Positions 9,411 through 18,692 of a stretch of 64,000 nucleotides of DNA are shown here, one piece after another; position 1 is the stretch's first letter; each line of letters begins with the position of its first letter. Under the pieces are notes generated by a model. The model ran no database searches. It had not been told where the DNA came from and saw nothing but the letters and a program-made list of their open reading frames with translations. Location: contig NZ_CP146516.1 of assembly GCF_037081835.1 (NCBI RefSeq), positions 387,501 to 451,500 of the forward strand, in the 5' to 3' direction. Position numbers and translations under genes: made by a program. This DNA is from Spirobacillus cienkowskii. GTDB taxonomy: Bacteria; Bdellovibrionota_B; Oligoflexia; Silvanigrellales; Silvanigrellaceae.

Positions 9411-9686
9411 ATGAATAGTCAACAAGTAATAGATATTATATTATCAGTTTTATATATTACAGTTGAAATCTCACTTCCACTTTTAGGTATTGCAATGATT
9501 ATTGGTTTATTAGTGAGTGTTTTTCAAGCAGCAACTCAAATAAACGAGTCAACATTAAGTTTTTTACCTAAAATTGCGTCAATGATTTTGATATTAATTG
9601 TTTTATCACCGTGGATGCTTAGAAAATTAAACGATTATACCCATAGAATTTATGAAAAAATACCAGAAATATCAAGAGGAAAATAA
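9411..9686 (+). CDS. fliQ: Flagellar type III export gate protein FliQ
   Basis: 91 residues with two membrane helices, the usual FliQ size. The signature GLLVSVFQAATQINESTLSF lies between the helices. It packs around the FliP-FliR core of the export gate. It sits 10 bases after fliP with GGGAT upstream of the ATG. Confidence 0.95.
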   Translation: MNSQQVIDIILSVLYITVEISLPLLGIAMIIGLLVSVFQAATQINESTLSFLPKIASMILILIVLSPWMLRKLNDYTHRIYEKIPEISRGK

Positions 9687-9695
9687 GATTATTAA

Positions 9696-10514
9696 ATGGA
9701 TCTTTTATCTGTTATTCAATTAAACCCTAAGACTTGGCCACTTGCTGTAATGGTTTTTTTAAGAATTACTACAGTTTTCTTTTTTATGCCAATATTTGGC
9801 GATCAAGCTGTTCCTCCGCGTTTAAGAATTCTTCTTGGTTTAGCAGCAACATTTTTTATTTATCCTCTAGTTTCTGATGCGGTATATCAAAAAGAAATGC
9901 TCATGCAGTGGAGTGCATTGACGCTTGCGATGGCAACTGTAAGAGAAGTTATTTTCGCGTTTGCTATTGGTTTTTCGGCAAAACTAGTGCTTTATGCTGT
10001 TTCAATTGCTTCTCATGCAGTTGGAGTTAATATGGGTTTTCAAGTAGCCTCCATGTTTAGTCCAGGTGCAAATGAGCATGAGTCAGCATATTCGGTATTT
10101 AAAAACTGGATTGCAATTGTTTTAATATTAACTTTAAATGTTCATCATATTTTTATTGAAGGTATTTATAAATCATTTATTTATGTCCCTATCGGTGCTA
10201 CTGCGGATCCCACAGCATTGGGCAAGGTAGCAGTTGGAATAGCGCATGAAGCTTTTTCTTTAGGTTTAAGGTTAGCTGCACCATTAATATCTGTACAAAT
10301 TTTAATTAATATATCCTTAGGTTTGCTTAATCGAGCACTTCCATCTTTAAACGTATTTATTATTAGTTTTCCTTTTAGCTTTATAGTTACTATGTTGATT
10401 ATGTATATAAGTGTCACTTCTTTTATTTCTGTTTTAGGCAATTATGGAATGCAAAAAGATGTTTCTTGGTTTGACTCTATGCGACGAGTTTTTGTTCCAG
10501 TTTCATCTCCATAA
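9696..10514 (+). CDS. fliR: Flagellar type III export gate protein FliR
   Basis: 272 residues with about six membrane helices. Family features include the early Pro-rich loop FFFMPIFGDQAVPPRLRILL, the GFQVASMFSPG segment and the late LLNRALPSLNVFIISFPF segment. FliR is the single-copy gate subunit that joins FlhB. The gene lies 9 bases after fliQ. Confidence 0.95.
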   Translation: MDLLSVIQLNPKTWPLAVMVFLRITTVFFFMPIFGDQAVPPRLRILLGLAATFFIYPLVSDAVYQKEMLMQWSALTLAMATVREVIFAFAIGFSAKLVLYAVSIASHAVGVNMGFQVASMFSPGANEHESAYSVFKNWIAIVLILTLNVHHIFIEGIYKSFIYVPIGATADPTALGKVAVGIAHEAFSLGLRLAAPLISVQILINISLGLLNRALPSLNVFIISFPFSFIVTMLIMYISVTSFISVLGNYGMQKDVSWFDSMRRVFVPVSSP

Positions 10515-10536
10515 AAATTAAAAAATAAGGTACATA

Positions 10537-11622
10537 ATGGAAAATAGAGAAGAAAATTCAACTCAAGATAAAACAGAAGAAGCAACGGAAGAAAAGAAGC
10601 TTCAATTTCGAGAAGAAGGTAATATTGCCAATCCTAAAGAGATAGTTGCTGCAACAACATTAATTTTATTTACAGCATATTTTTATTTTTTTTCAGGAAA
10701 TATTGTTAATTCATTCTTAATGACGTTTGAACGTTCATGGAATGGGTTTCCATATTATTTTGTAGACTATTCAAGTCTAATAAAAATTTTATTATATTCT
10801 TTGTCCCCAATAGTTCCGCATCTTGTTATTATTTTATTTATGTGCACAATTTTTCCATCTTTATTTGGTCTGATATTTACAAAATTTAACTGGTCTTGGA
10901 AAAAAGTAACATTTAATTTGGCTAAAGTAAATCCAATTTCTGGAATAAACCGATATTTTAGTCCAAATTTTATTTTTGAATTTGGAAAAATAATTTTTAA
11001 ATGCTCAATTTTATCATTGATTATTTATTTTGTATTAAAAGATGAAATTAAAAATACTCCTCAAGATTATTTTTATAATAATATTGATTTTATGAAAATA
11101 TTTGGAAATTCAATATTTAAGCTTTTATTTATTATGTCGATTGCTGGTATTGTTATTGGTATTTCTGATTTTTCTTTTAATTTATGGAAAATTAATAGAG
11201 ACATGAAAATGACAAAACAAGAATTAAAAGAAGAAGTAAAAAAACATGAAGGAGATCCTCTTTTAAAGTCTCAAAGAAAAAGAATCGCTCGTGATTTTGC
11301 AATGAGAAAAAGTTTAAAAGATGTACCGAGAGCATCATTTATAGTAACTAATCCCGAGCATTTTTCTGTTGCTATAAGATATTTTAAAGGAATGACTGCT
11401 CCTGTTGTTGTCGCAAAAGGTCAAGATTTAATTGCTTTTAAAATACGAGAAATTGCAAAAATTCATGATATAATCATAGTTGAAAATAAACCATTGGCGC
11501 GGACTCTTTATAAAACAGTAAAAGTAGGTCAAGAAATTCCGTCTTCATTATATCAGTCAATAATTGAGGTTATTCGTTATATTTATCAAATGCGTGGAAA
11601 AAAATATTTTGAACGAAATTGA
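10537..11622 (+). CDS. flhB: Flagellar export substrate-switch protein FlhB (NPEH cleavage site)
   Basis: 361 residues: a charged N-terminus (QDKTEEATEEKKLQFREEGN, the typical TE-AT-KK-REEG motif), four membrane helices, and a cytoplasmic switch domain starting MTKQELKEEVKKHEGDPLLK. The autocleavage tetrapeptide is Asn272-Pro-Glu-His275 rather than the usual Asn-Pro-Thr-His. Cleavage uses the Asn-Pro bond, so the protein is probably still active. FlhB switches export from rod/hook to filament substrates. GGTAC lies 6 bases before the ATG. Confidence 0.95.
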   Translation: MENREENSTQDKTEEATEEKKLQFREEGNIANPKEIVAATTLILFTAYFYFFSGNIVNSFLMTFERSWNGFPYYFVDYSSLIKILLYSLSPIVPHLVIILFMCTIFPSLFGLIFTKFNWSWKKVTFNLAKVNPISGINRYFSPNFIFEFGKIIFKCSILSLIIYFVLKDEIKNTPQDYFYNNIDFMKIFGNSIFKLLFIMSIAGIVIGISDFSFNLWKINRDMKMTKQELKEEVKKHEGDPLLKSQRKRIARDFAMRKSLKDVPRASFIVTNPEHFSVAIRYFKGMTAPVVVAKGQDLIAFKIREIAKIHDIIIVENKPLARTLYKTVKVGQEIPSSLYQSIIEVIRYIYQMRGKKYFERN

Positions 11623-11631
11623 GGTTAATTT

Positions 11632-13746
11632 ATGTCAAATACTCAAAATCAAATTGGTGAAGGAGGTTTATTGACTACCTCTCAATCAAGTTTTCTATCT
11701 AGAAGTCCTGATCTGATGATTGCAACGGTAATCATTGGTACTGTATTAATGATGATTTTTCCACTGCCTGCAGTTTTAATTGATTTAATGCTTGCTTTAA
11801 GTATTTCTGTTTCATTAATTATTCTAATGGTTAGCATATATATTACAAAACCCCTCGAATTTGGAGTATTTCCAACTTTACTATTAATTTCAACATTATT
11901 TAGACTTTCGTTAAACGTAGCTACAACAAGAAATATATTATTACATGGCGCTGATGGTGATGTTGCAAATTTGGTTGTCGCGTTTGGTAAAGTTGTGGTA
12001 GGCGGAAATTTTTTTGTTGGTTTTGTAATTTTTGTCATTCTTATGGTTATTAATTTTATTGTTATTACTAAAGGTGCGGGACGCGTTGCAGAAGTTGCTG
12101 CTCGTTTTACTTTGGATGCAATGCCTGGAAAGCAAATGGCAATCGATGCAGAATTGAATGCAGGACATATTAATGCTGATGAGGCTAAAAAAAGAAGAAA
12201 ATCAGTAGAAAAAGAGGCTGATTTTTATGGTGCAATGGATGGTGCAAGTAAGTTTGTACGTGGAGATGCAATTGCAGGGATAATCATCACACTTGTAAAT
12301 ATTATTGTTGGATTTGCGATTGGAATTTTAATGTACAAATTGCCACCTGTTGATGCTGTTGCAAAGTTTACTTTGCTCGCAGTCGGTGATGGTCTTATAA
12401 GCGCAATTCCAGCGCTTATGATTTCAACAGCTGCAGGTATTATAGTAACAAGAGCAACCAGTGAAGGAAATTTGGGCGTTGAAGTATTAAATCAGATTAG
12501 AATTCACCCTAAGGCTTTTTATATTGCTGGAGGTTTAATTTTTTTGTTAGCGATAATTCCTGGTTTTCCAAAAATTCCTTTTTTTACTTTATCTATATTT
12601 CTTGCTTTTTTAGGACGTGCTTCAAGTAAATGGATTGAAAGAAAAAATATCACAGATGAAAATTTAAAGTATGCGGATGATCTTAAAAAAGGAGAAAAGG
12701 ATACCAATAGTTTAGACAATTTGATGAAAGTTGACATGATTGCAATAGAGGTTGGTCATGCATTAGTTCCTTTAATCGATCCAGCACAAGATGGCGAAAT
12801 TGTTGATAGAATTCAGGGTATTAGAAAACAATTTGCCCAAGAAATGGGAATAATTATTCCTCAAGTACAATTGCGGGATAATTTGCAACTTGAGCCAGGT
12901 GGGTATCAGATTTTATTAAAAGGGAACAAAATAGCGTTTGGAAATTTAATGGTTGATTATTTTTTAGCCATGGATCCAGGAACTGTCGAACATCCTATTC
13001 ATGGAGAAGTAACAAAAGATCCAGTATACGGACTTCCTGCTATTTGGGTTCATAAAAGAGATAAAGAAGAAGCCGTATTTAGAGGGTATACAGTTGTAAA
13101 CTGCTCAACAGTTATAGCAACAAATATTACAAAGGTTTTAAAAGAGCATGCTGCAGATTTGTTAACTCGGCAAGATGTTCAGTATTTAATTGATAAGTTA
13201 AAAGAATCTAATCCGAAAGTAGTCGATGAAGTTATGCAATCTGATAGATTAAATTTAGGAGAAATTGTTAAGGTAATGCAAAACCTGCTTCGTGAAGACG
13301 TGTCAGTTCGAGACATTCTTACCCTGTTTGAGTGCTTGGCAGATCATTGTAGAATAATTAAAAATCCTGATGTTCTTGCAGAACAATGTCGTAAAAATTT
13401 TGGAAGAAATATTGTCCAAAAGTATACAAACGAAAAGGATGAATTGATTGTTGTTACATTTGATAGATTAATCGAAGACATTTTATCTGGAGGTCTTGTG
13501 ACAACAGAAAATGGATCGACATATTTAAACTTAGATGCAAAAAATGCTCAGGAAATACTGCAAAAATTATTGAGATCTATGCAAATTTTTGACAAAGAAG
13601 GAACGCAGCCAATTTTATTAATTAGTGCAAGAATGCGGCAAGCATTTTATAAATTAGTTTCAAGATATGTCCCTCATTTAGTTGTGCTATCATATGATGA
13701 AATACCTACAGAAATTAATGTTAAAAACTTAGAATTGATAGTTTAA
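11632..13746 (+). CDS. flhA: Flagellar export gate protein FlhA
   Basis: 704 residues, full length. The N-terminal half has about eight membrane helices with the FHIPEP-family signature (PLEFGVFPTLLLISTLFRLS) and the cytoplasmic loop VAARFTLDAMPGKQMAIDAE. The C-terminal half is the soluble domain that receives chaperone-substrate complexes. FlhA forms the nonameric ring and converts proton-motive force for export. The gene follows flhB by 9 bases with GAGG before the ATG. Confidence 0.97.
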   Translation: MSNTQNQIGEGGLLTTSQSSFLSRSPDLMIATVIIGTVLMMIFPLPAVLIDLMLALSISVSLIILMVSIYITKPLEFGVFPTLLLISTLFRLSLNVATTRNILLHGADGDVANLVVAFGKVVVGGNFFVGFVIFVILMVINFIVITKGAGRVAEVAARFTLDAMPGKQMAIDAELNAGHINADEAKKRRKSVEKEADFYGAMDGASKFVRGDAIAGIIITLVNIIVGFAIGILMYKLPPVDAVAKFTLLAVGDGLISAIPALMISTAAGIIVTRATSEGNLGVEVLNQIRIHPKAFYIAGGLIFLLAIIPGFPKIPFFTLSIFLAFLGRASSKWIERKNITDENLKYADDLKKGEKDTNSLDNLMKVDMIAIEVGHALVPLIDPAQDGEIVDRIQGIRKQFAQEMGIIIPQVQLRDNLQLEPGGYQILLKGNKIAFGNLMVDYFLAMDPGTVEHPIHGEVTKDPVYGLPAIWVHKRDKEEAVFRGYTVVNCSTVIATNITKVLKEHAADLLTRQDVQYLIDKLKESNPKVVDEVMQSDRLNLGEIVKVMQNLLREDVSVRDILTLFECLADHCRIIKNPDVLAEQCRKNFGRNIVQKYTNEKDELIVVTFDRLIEDILSGGLVTTENGSTYLNLDAKNAQEILQKLLRSMQIFDKEGTQPILLISARMRQAFYKLVSRYVPHLVVLSYDEIPTEINVKNLELIV

Positions 13747-13778
13747 ATTTTGTCAATAAATGTTTTAAAGGGTGTGCA

Positions 13779-15173
13779 ATGGATATTAGAAGGTTTGAGT
13801 CATTCTCCTTACAGGATGCTATAAAGCTTGTAAAGCTAGAGCTAGGACGTGATGCAGTCATTCTTTCAACACGTGAAAAAGAAGTATATTCAGAAGAATT
13901 AGAAAAAAACTGTAAAATATATGAAGTTACTGCAAGTCCAAGTGCAACAATTAATGGTAAAGTTATAAATCAAAAGGCAGGTTTAGCATTGCCTAAGGTA
14001 GACTTTCCAAAGGTAAAATCAAAAAATGAGGCCACAATTGTTAAAGGCTCTCAAATAAAGAAACCGTTGTTAACTCCTACTCTTTCTAATTTAAATCCTG
14101 AAACGAGAAATATGGCAAAGACCTTTGCAAATGCTTTGAATAGAGATTTTGCAAAGGATAAAATAATTAATGTAGAAAAAAGCAAAATAAATTCAAATTA
14201 TGTTGCTAATGTGGATGAAGTCAATTCTCTTCGCTCTGAATTAGTAAGAGTTAGAAAAGAAATTGAATCACTTCCTCAAGTTGATGTAACAGAGCAAATT
14301 CAAGAAATTAAAGTTTTATTGCATGATATTATGAAAGAAAAGTACAAGAAATCGTGCGATTCAGCTAATAATTTTGTTACTGATATAGGAATTCGATTAC
14401 GTAGTTCTGGAGTTTCTGAAAATTTTATTAATCAGTTAGTCTCATGGTTAATTTCATTGGAAGATCCAAAAACCAAAGAAGACCTCATTAATTCAAATGA
14501 AAAATTACGAGAATTTTATTTAAGTTCAACAATAAAATATATTTTTAGATATTTAAAAGTTACTGGCCCATTTCGAGACGAAGCTAATCAGAAAAAAGTG
14601 ATTTGTTTAGTTGGTCCTACTGGTGTTGGAAAAACTACTACACTTGCAAAAATTGCAGCAAAATTAAAAATAAATGATGGTAAAAATGTTGAATTAGTTT
14701 CTTTAGATTCTTATAGAATTGCTGCTGCTGATCAATTAAGAATTTATTCAAAAATATTAGAATGTCCTTTTGCTGAACTTTCTGATAAAAATGAATTAAT
14801 TAATTTTATTTCTAAAAAACATTCTTATCAATATATTTTAATTGATACAGCAGGTCGAAGTTCAAGATTTTCAGATCAAATGATGTCGCTTAAGAAATTA
14901 GGAGAAGCGCCATTACCAATTGAATTTCATTTGGTACTTTCTTGTACAATGAAGCAACGTGATATTGATGAAACAATTAGAGGATTTCGATTTTTATCAC
15001 TATCTAGTTTAATTTTTACTAAGCTTGATGAATCTTGGGCTTTTGGCGAAATATTAAATAGTAGTATTCAAAATAAAATTCCACTTAGTTACTTTACTAC
15101 AGGTCAGAGAGTTCCAGAAGATATAGAAATTGCATCAAAAGAGAGAGTTGTTGAAAGGTTACTTAGGCTTTAA
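13779..15173 (+). CDS. flhF: Flagellar placement GTPase FlhF (SRP family)
   Basis: 464 residues. The N-terminus (MDIRRFESFSLQDAIKLVK ... LGRDAVILST) is the FlhF B-domain start. After a variable linker comes an SRP-type NG domain with G1 GPTGVGKTTTLAKIA, SLDSYRIAAADQLRIY, G3 DTAGRS and G4 TKLDE. FlhF marks the pole where the flagellum is built, with its GTPase stimulated by the partner encoded next (FlhG). Presence of the pair suggests polar flagellation in a controlled number. Confidence 0.95.
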   Translation: MDIRRFESFSLQDAIKLVKLELGRDAVILSTREKEVYSEELEKNCKIYEVTASPSATINGKVINQKAGLALPKVDFPKVKSKNEATIVKGSQIKKPLLTPTLSNLNPETRNMAKTFANALNRDFAKDKIINVEKSKINSNYVANVDEVNSLRSELVRVRKEIESLPQVDVTEQIQEIKVLLHDIMKEKYKKSCDSANNFVTDIGIRLRSSGVSENFINQLVSWLISLEDPKTKEDLINSNEKLREFYLSSTIKYIFRYLKVTGPFRDEANQKKVICLVGPTGVGKTTTLAKIAAKLKINDGKNVELVSLDSYRIAAADQLRIYSKILECPFAELSDKNELINFISKKHSYQYILIDTAGRSSRFSDQMMSLKKLGEAPLPIEFHLVLSCTMKQRDIDETIRGFRFLSLSSLIFTKLDESWAFGEILNSSIQNKIPLSYFTTGQRVPEDIEIASKERVVERLLRL

Positions 15174-15202
15174 TTTTAATTAATTCTTTTAGGAATCTAC
15201 AT

Positions 15203-16120
15203 ATGTTTGATCAAGCTTCAAGTTTAAGAGAACTAATGAGAAATGTTCAAAAAGATAGTCAAGTTATAGTTCAGAAAAATGAATATCAAAATAAAATTCC
15301 AACTGTTCTTGCAGTTTCGGGTGGCAAAGGCGGAGTTGGCAAAACGTTGACCACTGCAAACTTAGGGCTTTGTATGGCTAGAATGGGAATGCGAACATTG
15401 CTTATCGATGGTGATTTTGGCCTCGCAAATTTGGATGTCGTTCTAAATTTAAGACCGCAATACACTTTAGATGATGTTTTATGTGGGGAACGCCATTTGA
15501 AAGATATTATTATTACAGGAATAGAAGGTGTTAGAGTCATACCCTCGTCAAGTGGAGTTATGAAAGTTCCTGAGCTGGATAAAATTCAAAAGCTAATGCT
15601 GTTAGATCAAATTGAATCTTTAGATGAAGAATTTGATGTTGTATTAATTGATACTCCTGCAGGAGTTTCAAAAAATGTTCAATATTGGACATCTTCAGCC
15701 GCAGAAGTCATAATGGTTGTAACGCCTGAGCCAACAAGTTTAGCAGATTGCTATGCGAGTATTAAAATTTTATCACAAATGACTTTAGAAAAATCTTTTA
15801 AATTAATTGTTAATATGGTTAAAAATGATATAGAAGCAAAAAAAATATACGAAAAGATTTCTACATTATCAGATGAATATTTGCAAGTTAGAGTTGAATA
15901 TCTTGGCTTTATTCCATTTGATGAGGCGATGAGAAATTCAATACGAGAGCGTATTCCTTGTGTTCAAAAATATCCGTTTTCTTTAGCCTCTCAAGGTTTG
16001 AGAGATATATCAAGACAAATTGTAACTCAAGGAACTGTAGGGCAACTTAAAGGAACAATGCAATTTTTTTGGAGAAAAATGGTATCAGCGAACACTCCTG
16101 ATATTCTTGGATATCGATAG
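15203..16120 (+). CDS. flhG: Flagellar number regulator FlhG/FleN (MinD-like ATPase)
   Basis: 305 residues with a deviant Walker A SGGKGGVGKTLTTANLG, a switch segment DGDFGLANLDVVLNL and Walker B VVLIDTPAG, all typical of MinD/ParA ATPases. The N-terminal 20 residues (ASSLRELMRNVQKD) hold the short DQAxxLR-like helix that in FlhG activates FlhF. A C-terminal amphipathic segment probably binds membrane. The gene is 29 bases after flhF. Confidence 0.94.
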   Translation: MFDQASSLRELMRNVQKDSQVIVQKNEYQNKIPTVLAVSGGKGGVGKTLTTANLGLCMARMGMRTLLIDGDFGLANLDVVLNLRPQYTLDDVLCGERHLKDIIITGIEGVRVIPSSSGVMKVPELDKIQKLMLLDQIESLDEEFDVVLIDTPAGVSKNVQYWTSSAAEVIMVVTPEPTSLADCYASIKILSQMTLEKSFKLIVNMVKNDIEAKKIYEKISTLSDEYLQVRVEYLGFIPFDEAMRNSIRERIPCVQKYPFSLASQGLRDISRQIVTQGTVGQLKGTMQFFWRKMVSANTPDILGYR

Positions 16121-16147
16121 TTATTTTAATTACTTGATGGAGGAATA

Positions 16148-16966
16148 ATGAGCTTTTCAGGAGCTGCAACTAAAAAGCAATTGGTAGTTGAAACTGATCT
16201 AAAAATTAGACAAAAGCGAATTCCTCAAAATCAAACACGTGCAGTTCCTTTAACGAGTGATCCGATGCGTAATCAAATTATAATGGATTACGCTCCTTTA
16301 ATTAAATATATAGCGCAAAAAATTGCAGCACGTTTACCTTCTAATATTGATTTGGATGATTTATTTTCTGCCGGTGTGATAGGTTTAATGGATGCAATTG
16401 ATAAATACGATCCTAGTAGAGATAATAAGTTTAAAACATACGCAGAATTTAGAGTGCGTGGTGCAATGTTAGATGAACTGAGAAACCAAGATTGGGTTCC
16501 TCGTAGTGTTAGAGAAAGTAACAAAAAAGAAGATAAAGCTAAATTAGAATTGGAACATAAATTAGGACGACCTGCTACAGAAAGAGAAGTTGCAGAATTT
16601 TTGGAAGTGTCTTTAGAAGAATATCAAGAGAGAATGGGGCGTACTCGGGTTTCTATGATGAGTCTTGAAGAATTAGGCGGAACGAATACAAACGACAAAA
16701 AATCACTTCTTGATTGTTTAGAAAATCCTAATTCTAAAAATCCTTTTATGCTTCTAAAAAATAAAGGAGTTCGTGATATTATTATGAAAACAGTAGAAGA
16801 ATTACCAGAAAAACAAAAGCTAGTTTTGAGTCTATATTATTATGAAGACTTAAATTTAAAAGAAATTGGCCGAATATTAGACGTAACAGAATCTCGAGTA
16901 TCGCAGCTCCATACTCAGGCTGTTCAAAAACTAAAAATTAAGCTCAGGCATATTTTGCAAGATTGA
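16148..16966 (+). CDS. fliA: Flagellar sigma factor FliA (sigma-28)
   Basis: 272 residues with sigma-70 regions 2, 3 and 4: region 2 has DLDDLFSAGVIGLMDAIDKY and FKTYAEFRVRGAMLDELRNQ, followed by the FliA-type DWVPRSVR. Region 4 has ELPEKQKLVLSLYYYEDLNL and the helix-turn-helix LKEIGRILDVTESRVSQLH. It should drive late flagellar genes such as flagellin; a matching promoter lies before the flagellin gene at 54875-54901. GGAGG lies 6 bases before the ATG. FlgM was not seen in this window. Confidence 0.96.
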   Translation: MSFSGAATKKQLVVETDLKIRQKRIPQNQTRAVPLTSDPMRNQIIMDYAPLIKYIAQKIAARLPSNIDLDDLFSAGVIGLMDAIDKYDPSRDNKFKTYAEFRVRGAMLDELRNQDWVPRSVRESNKKEDKAKLELEHKLGRPATEREVAEFLEVSLEEYQERMGRTRVSMMSLEELGGTNTNDKKSLLDCLENPNSKNPFMLLKNKGVRDIIMKTVEELPEKQKLVLSLYYYEDLNLKEIGRILDVTESRVSQLHTQAVQKLKIKLRHILQD

Positions 16967-16993
16967 AGTTTTAGCTGAAGGAGTATTTTAAAA

Positions 16994-17398
16994 ATGGGAA
17001 AATATAAACCAATAAACAAAGATTCTTTGATACTTGTTGTTGATGATTTTCCAACAATGAGGAAAATTGTGAAAAGTGTACTTAAACAACTTGGGTATCA
17101 AAATATAGTTGAAGCAGAAGATGGACAGCTTGCATTAAATACTCTTGCAGTCAATCCAGCAATTGAATTTATTGTCAGTGATTGGAACATGCCAAACATG
17201 ACTGGAATCGAACTTTTAAAATCTGTACGAGCTCATAAAGATGAAAGAATTAAAGGTCTTCCATTTTTAATGGTTACGGCAGAGGCCGACAAAGATAATA
17301 TTGTTGAAGCGGTAAAAAGTGGTGTAAGTAATTATATTGTAAAACCATTTAATGCAGCAACAATGAAAGAAAAGATAGATAAAATATTTGTAAAATAA
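16994..17398 (+). CDS. cheY: Chemotaxis response regulator CheY
   Basis: A 134-residue stand-alone receiver domain. Acidic pair Asp17-Asp18, phospho-acceptor Asp63 in SDWNMPNMTG, Thr in LMVTAEA and the Lys in VKPF are all present. DWNMPNMTG and the length are typical of CheY rather than generic receivers. Phospho-CheY binds the FliM N-terminus, present in this operon. Start ATG 16994 follows GGAG by about 10 bases. Confidence 0.93.
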   Translation: MGKYKPINKDSLILVVDDFPTMRKIVKSVLKQLGYQNIVEAEDGQLALNTLAVNPAIEFIVSDWNMPNMTGIELLKSVRAHKDERIKGLPFLMVTAEADKDNIVEAVKSGVSNYIVKPFNAATMKEKIDKIFVK

Positions 17399-17445
17399 AT
17401 ATTCTTACATATAAAGTCTCTTAGTTTAATGGAGTACATTTTTAT

Positions 17446-17913
17446 ATGCAAAAGAACCTCACGCTTGATGATATTGAAGACATTAATCATGTAGGCGCTA
17501 CGGCAGAGGTTAAGCCTACAACCTTTGATCTTAAGCTTATTTCTACAAAAATTCCGATAAAGTATTGTGAATATAAAATTTCAAATAATGTAAATAAAAT
17601 GCTAAAATCTGAAACAAGTGCAATATCAACCAAAGGTATTTTATTTCAGGTGCAACTCGAGTTTAAAGTCGGTAGTTTATTGCGCGTATGGGTAGAAATT
17701 CCAGACTATTGGGTGAGAAAGTCTAAAATAGTCGAATACCGTCATACCGCCGCGCCTACATACTTTCAAGTTTTATGTCGCGTCTTAAATGTAGAAGAAT
17801 TGTTAAAAAAAGGTGCAAAATACCAAATTCTTACAGAAATATTAAGTCTTGATTCTGTTGATGAGACTGTACTTATTGAATATTTAAAAAATTGTGGGAC
17901 AAATTATAAATGA
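17446..17913 (+). CDS. Degenerate PilZ-like domain protein at the end of the flagellar operon
   Basis: 155 residues, not firmly recognised. Residues about 30-140 have the strand pattern of a PilZ beta-barrel, with SAISTKGILFQVQLEFKVGS in the place of the D/NxSxxG strand. The RxxxR loop that binds cyclic-di-GMP is not visible, so nucleotide binding is doubtful. The start is 47 bases after cheY and the stop overlaps the next ATG in ATGA. The location suggests a flagellar or motility accessory role. A plain hypothetical protein is the alternative. Confidence 0.55.
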   Translation: MQKNLTLDDIEDINHVGATAEVKPTTFDLKLISTKIPIKYCEYKISNNVNKMLKSETSAISTKGILFQVQLEFKVGSLLRVWVEIPDYWVRKSKIVEYRHTAAPTYFQVLCRVLNVEELLKKGAKYQILTEILSLDSVDETVLIEYLKNCGTNYK

Positions 17914-18518
17914 ACTATGTTTTGTTATTAATATGTATAGGGTTTGTACTTTTTGTATTTCAAGTTGTGTTTTTTTTAACTTGTATAAAATGGTTAAAGA
18001 GTGGAAAACTAAAAAGAGATAAAGAGTTTGCAATTTTGGATGCTGAGCGTGCACAGCTCATAGATATGCAGGCAATGTTAAGCAATGAAGTTAAAGAAGC
18101 AAAAAAGTTAGCTTCTGATACCTTAAATAAGCTTATGGTGATTGGTTCAGAAGCTCATGCAGAGTGGGAAGATGTCACAAAAAAGATAAATAGTGTATTA
18201 GTAGAAGTTGATAAACATTCTGAAATGTTATTGGAAGAAAACTTATCTAATTTAAATATGAAAACATTAGCTTTAGAAAAAATAATTAAAGACGCACAAA
18301 TTTTAAATGAAAACTTAATTGCTTCTACAAAAAAATCTCAAAAAATATTACGTTTGTTTGATGCAACTGTTCCTCCGGAAGATATATTTAAAGAAATTCA
18401 AACCGAAAAATATGCTGAAGCAAAAAAATTGTTACAAGATGGAATTGAGGCGAGTGATGTTTCTAGAAGACTTGGCATGAGTATGTCTGAAGTCTTATTA
18501 TTATCTTCTTACCTTTAG
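17910..18518 (+). CDS. Membrane-anchored coiled-coil protein with DUF2802-like C-terminus
   Basis: 202 residues: one N-terminal membrane helix (LLLICIGFVLFVFQVVFFLT), about 110 residues of charged coiled coil, and a C-terminal helix-turn-helix-like motif (AKKLLQDGIEASDVSRRLGM, then SMSEVLLLSSYL). That C-terminus fits DUF2802, a family that often sits behind cheY in flagellar operons. It overlaps the previous gene by 4 bases (ATGA), so it is translationally coupled. Function unknown. Confidence 0.65.
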   Translation: MNYVLLLICIGFVLFVFQVVFFLTCIKWLKSGKLKRDKEFAILDAERAQLIDMQAMLSNEVKEAKKLASDTLNKLMVIGSEAHAEWEDVTKKINSVLVEVDKHSEMLLEENLSNLNMKTLALEKIIKDAQILNENLIASTKKSQKILRLFDATVPPEDIFKEIQTEKYAEAKKLLQDGIEASDVSRRLGMSMSEVLLLSSYL

Positions 18519-18583
18519 TATCAAAAAATCAAAACAATTTTTGGTTATCTTTTTGAAATTAAATATTTTTTGTAAAAAATTCG

Positions 18584-18612
18584 TTGACTTTTGAAAAATA
18601 AAATTATATTTT
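18584..18612 (+). promoter_or_regulatory. Candidate sigma-70 promoter before the methyltransferase gene
   Basis: TTGACT (18584-18589) and TATTTT (18607-18612) are separated by 17 bases in the 174-base gap after the flagellar operon. It would start transcription about 75 bases before the ATG at 18693. The region is very AT-rich, so a chance match is possible. Confidence 0.45.
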
Positions 18613-18692
18613 AAATTTTGATAAATTTATTAGTTTTTTTATAATTTTGACAGTATTTTATTAATTAAATAAAAGTATTTTAGAGAGGCAAT

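Noticed and set aside
11682-12168. Reverse-strand frames inside flhA
   Set aside because: Antisense to a fully conserved gene, no start signals or domains.
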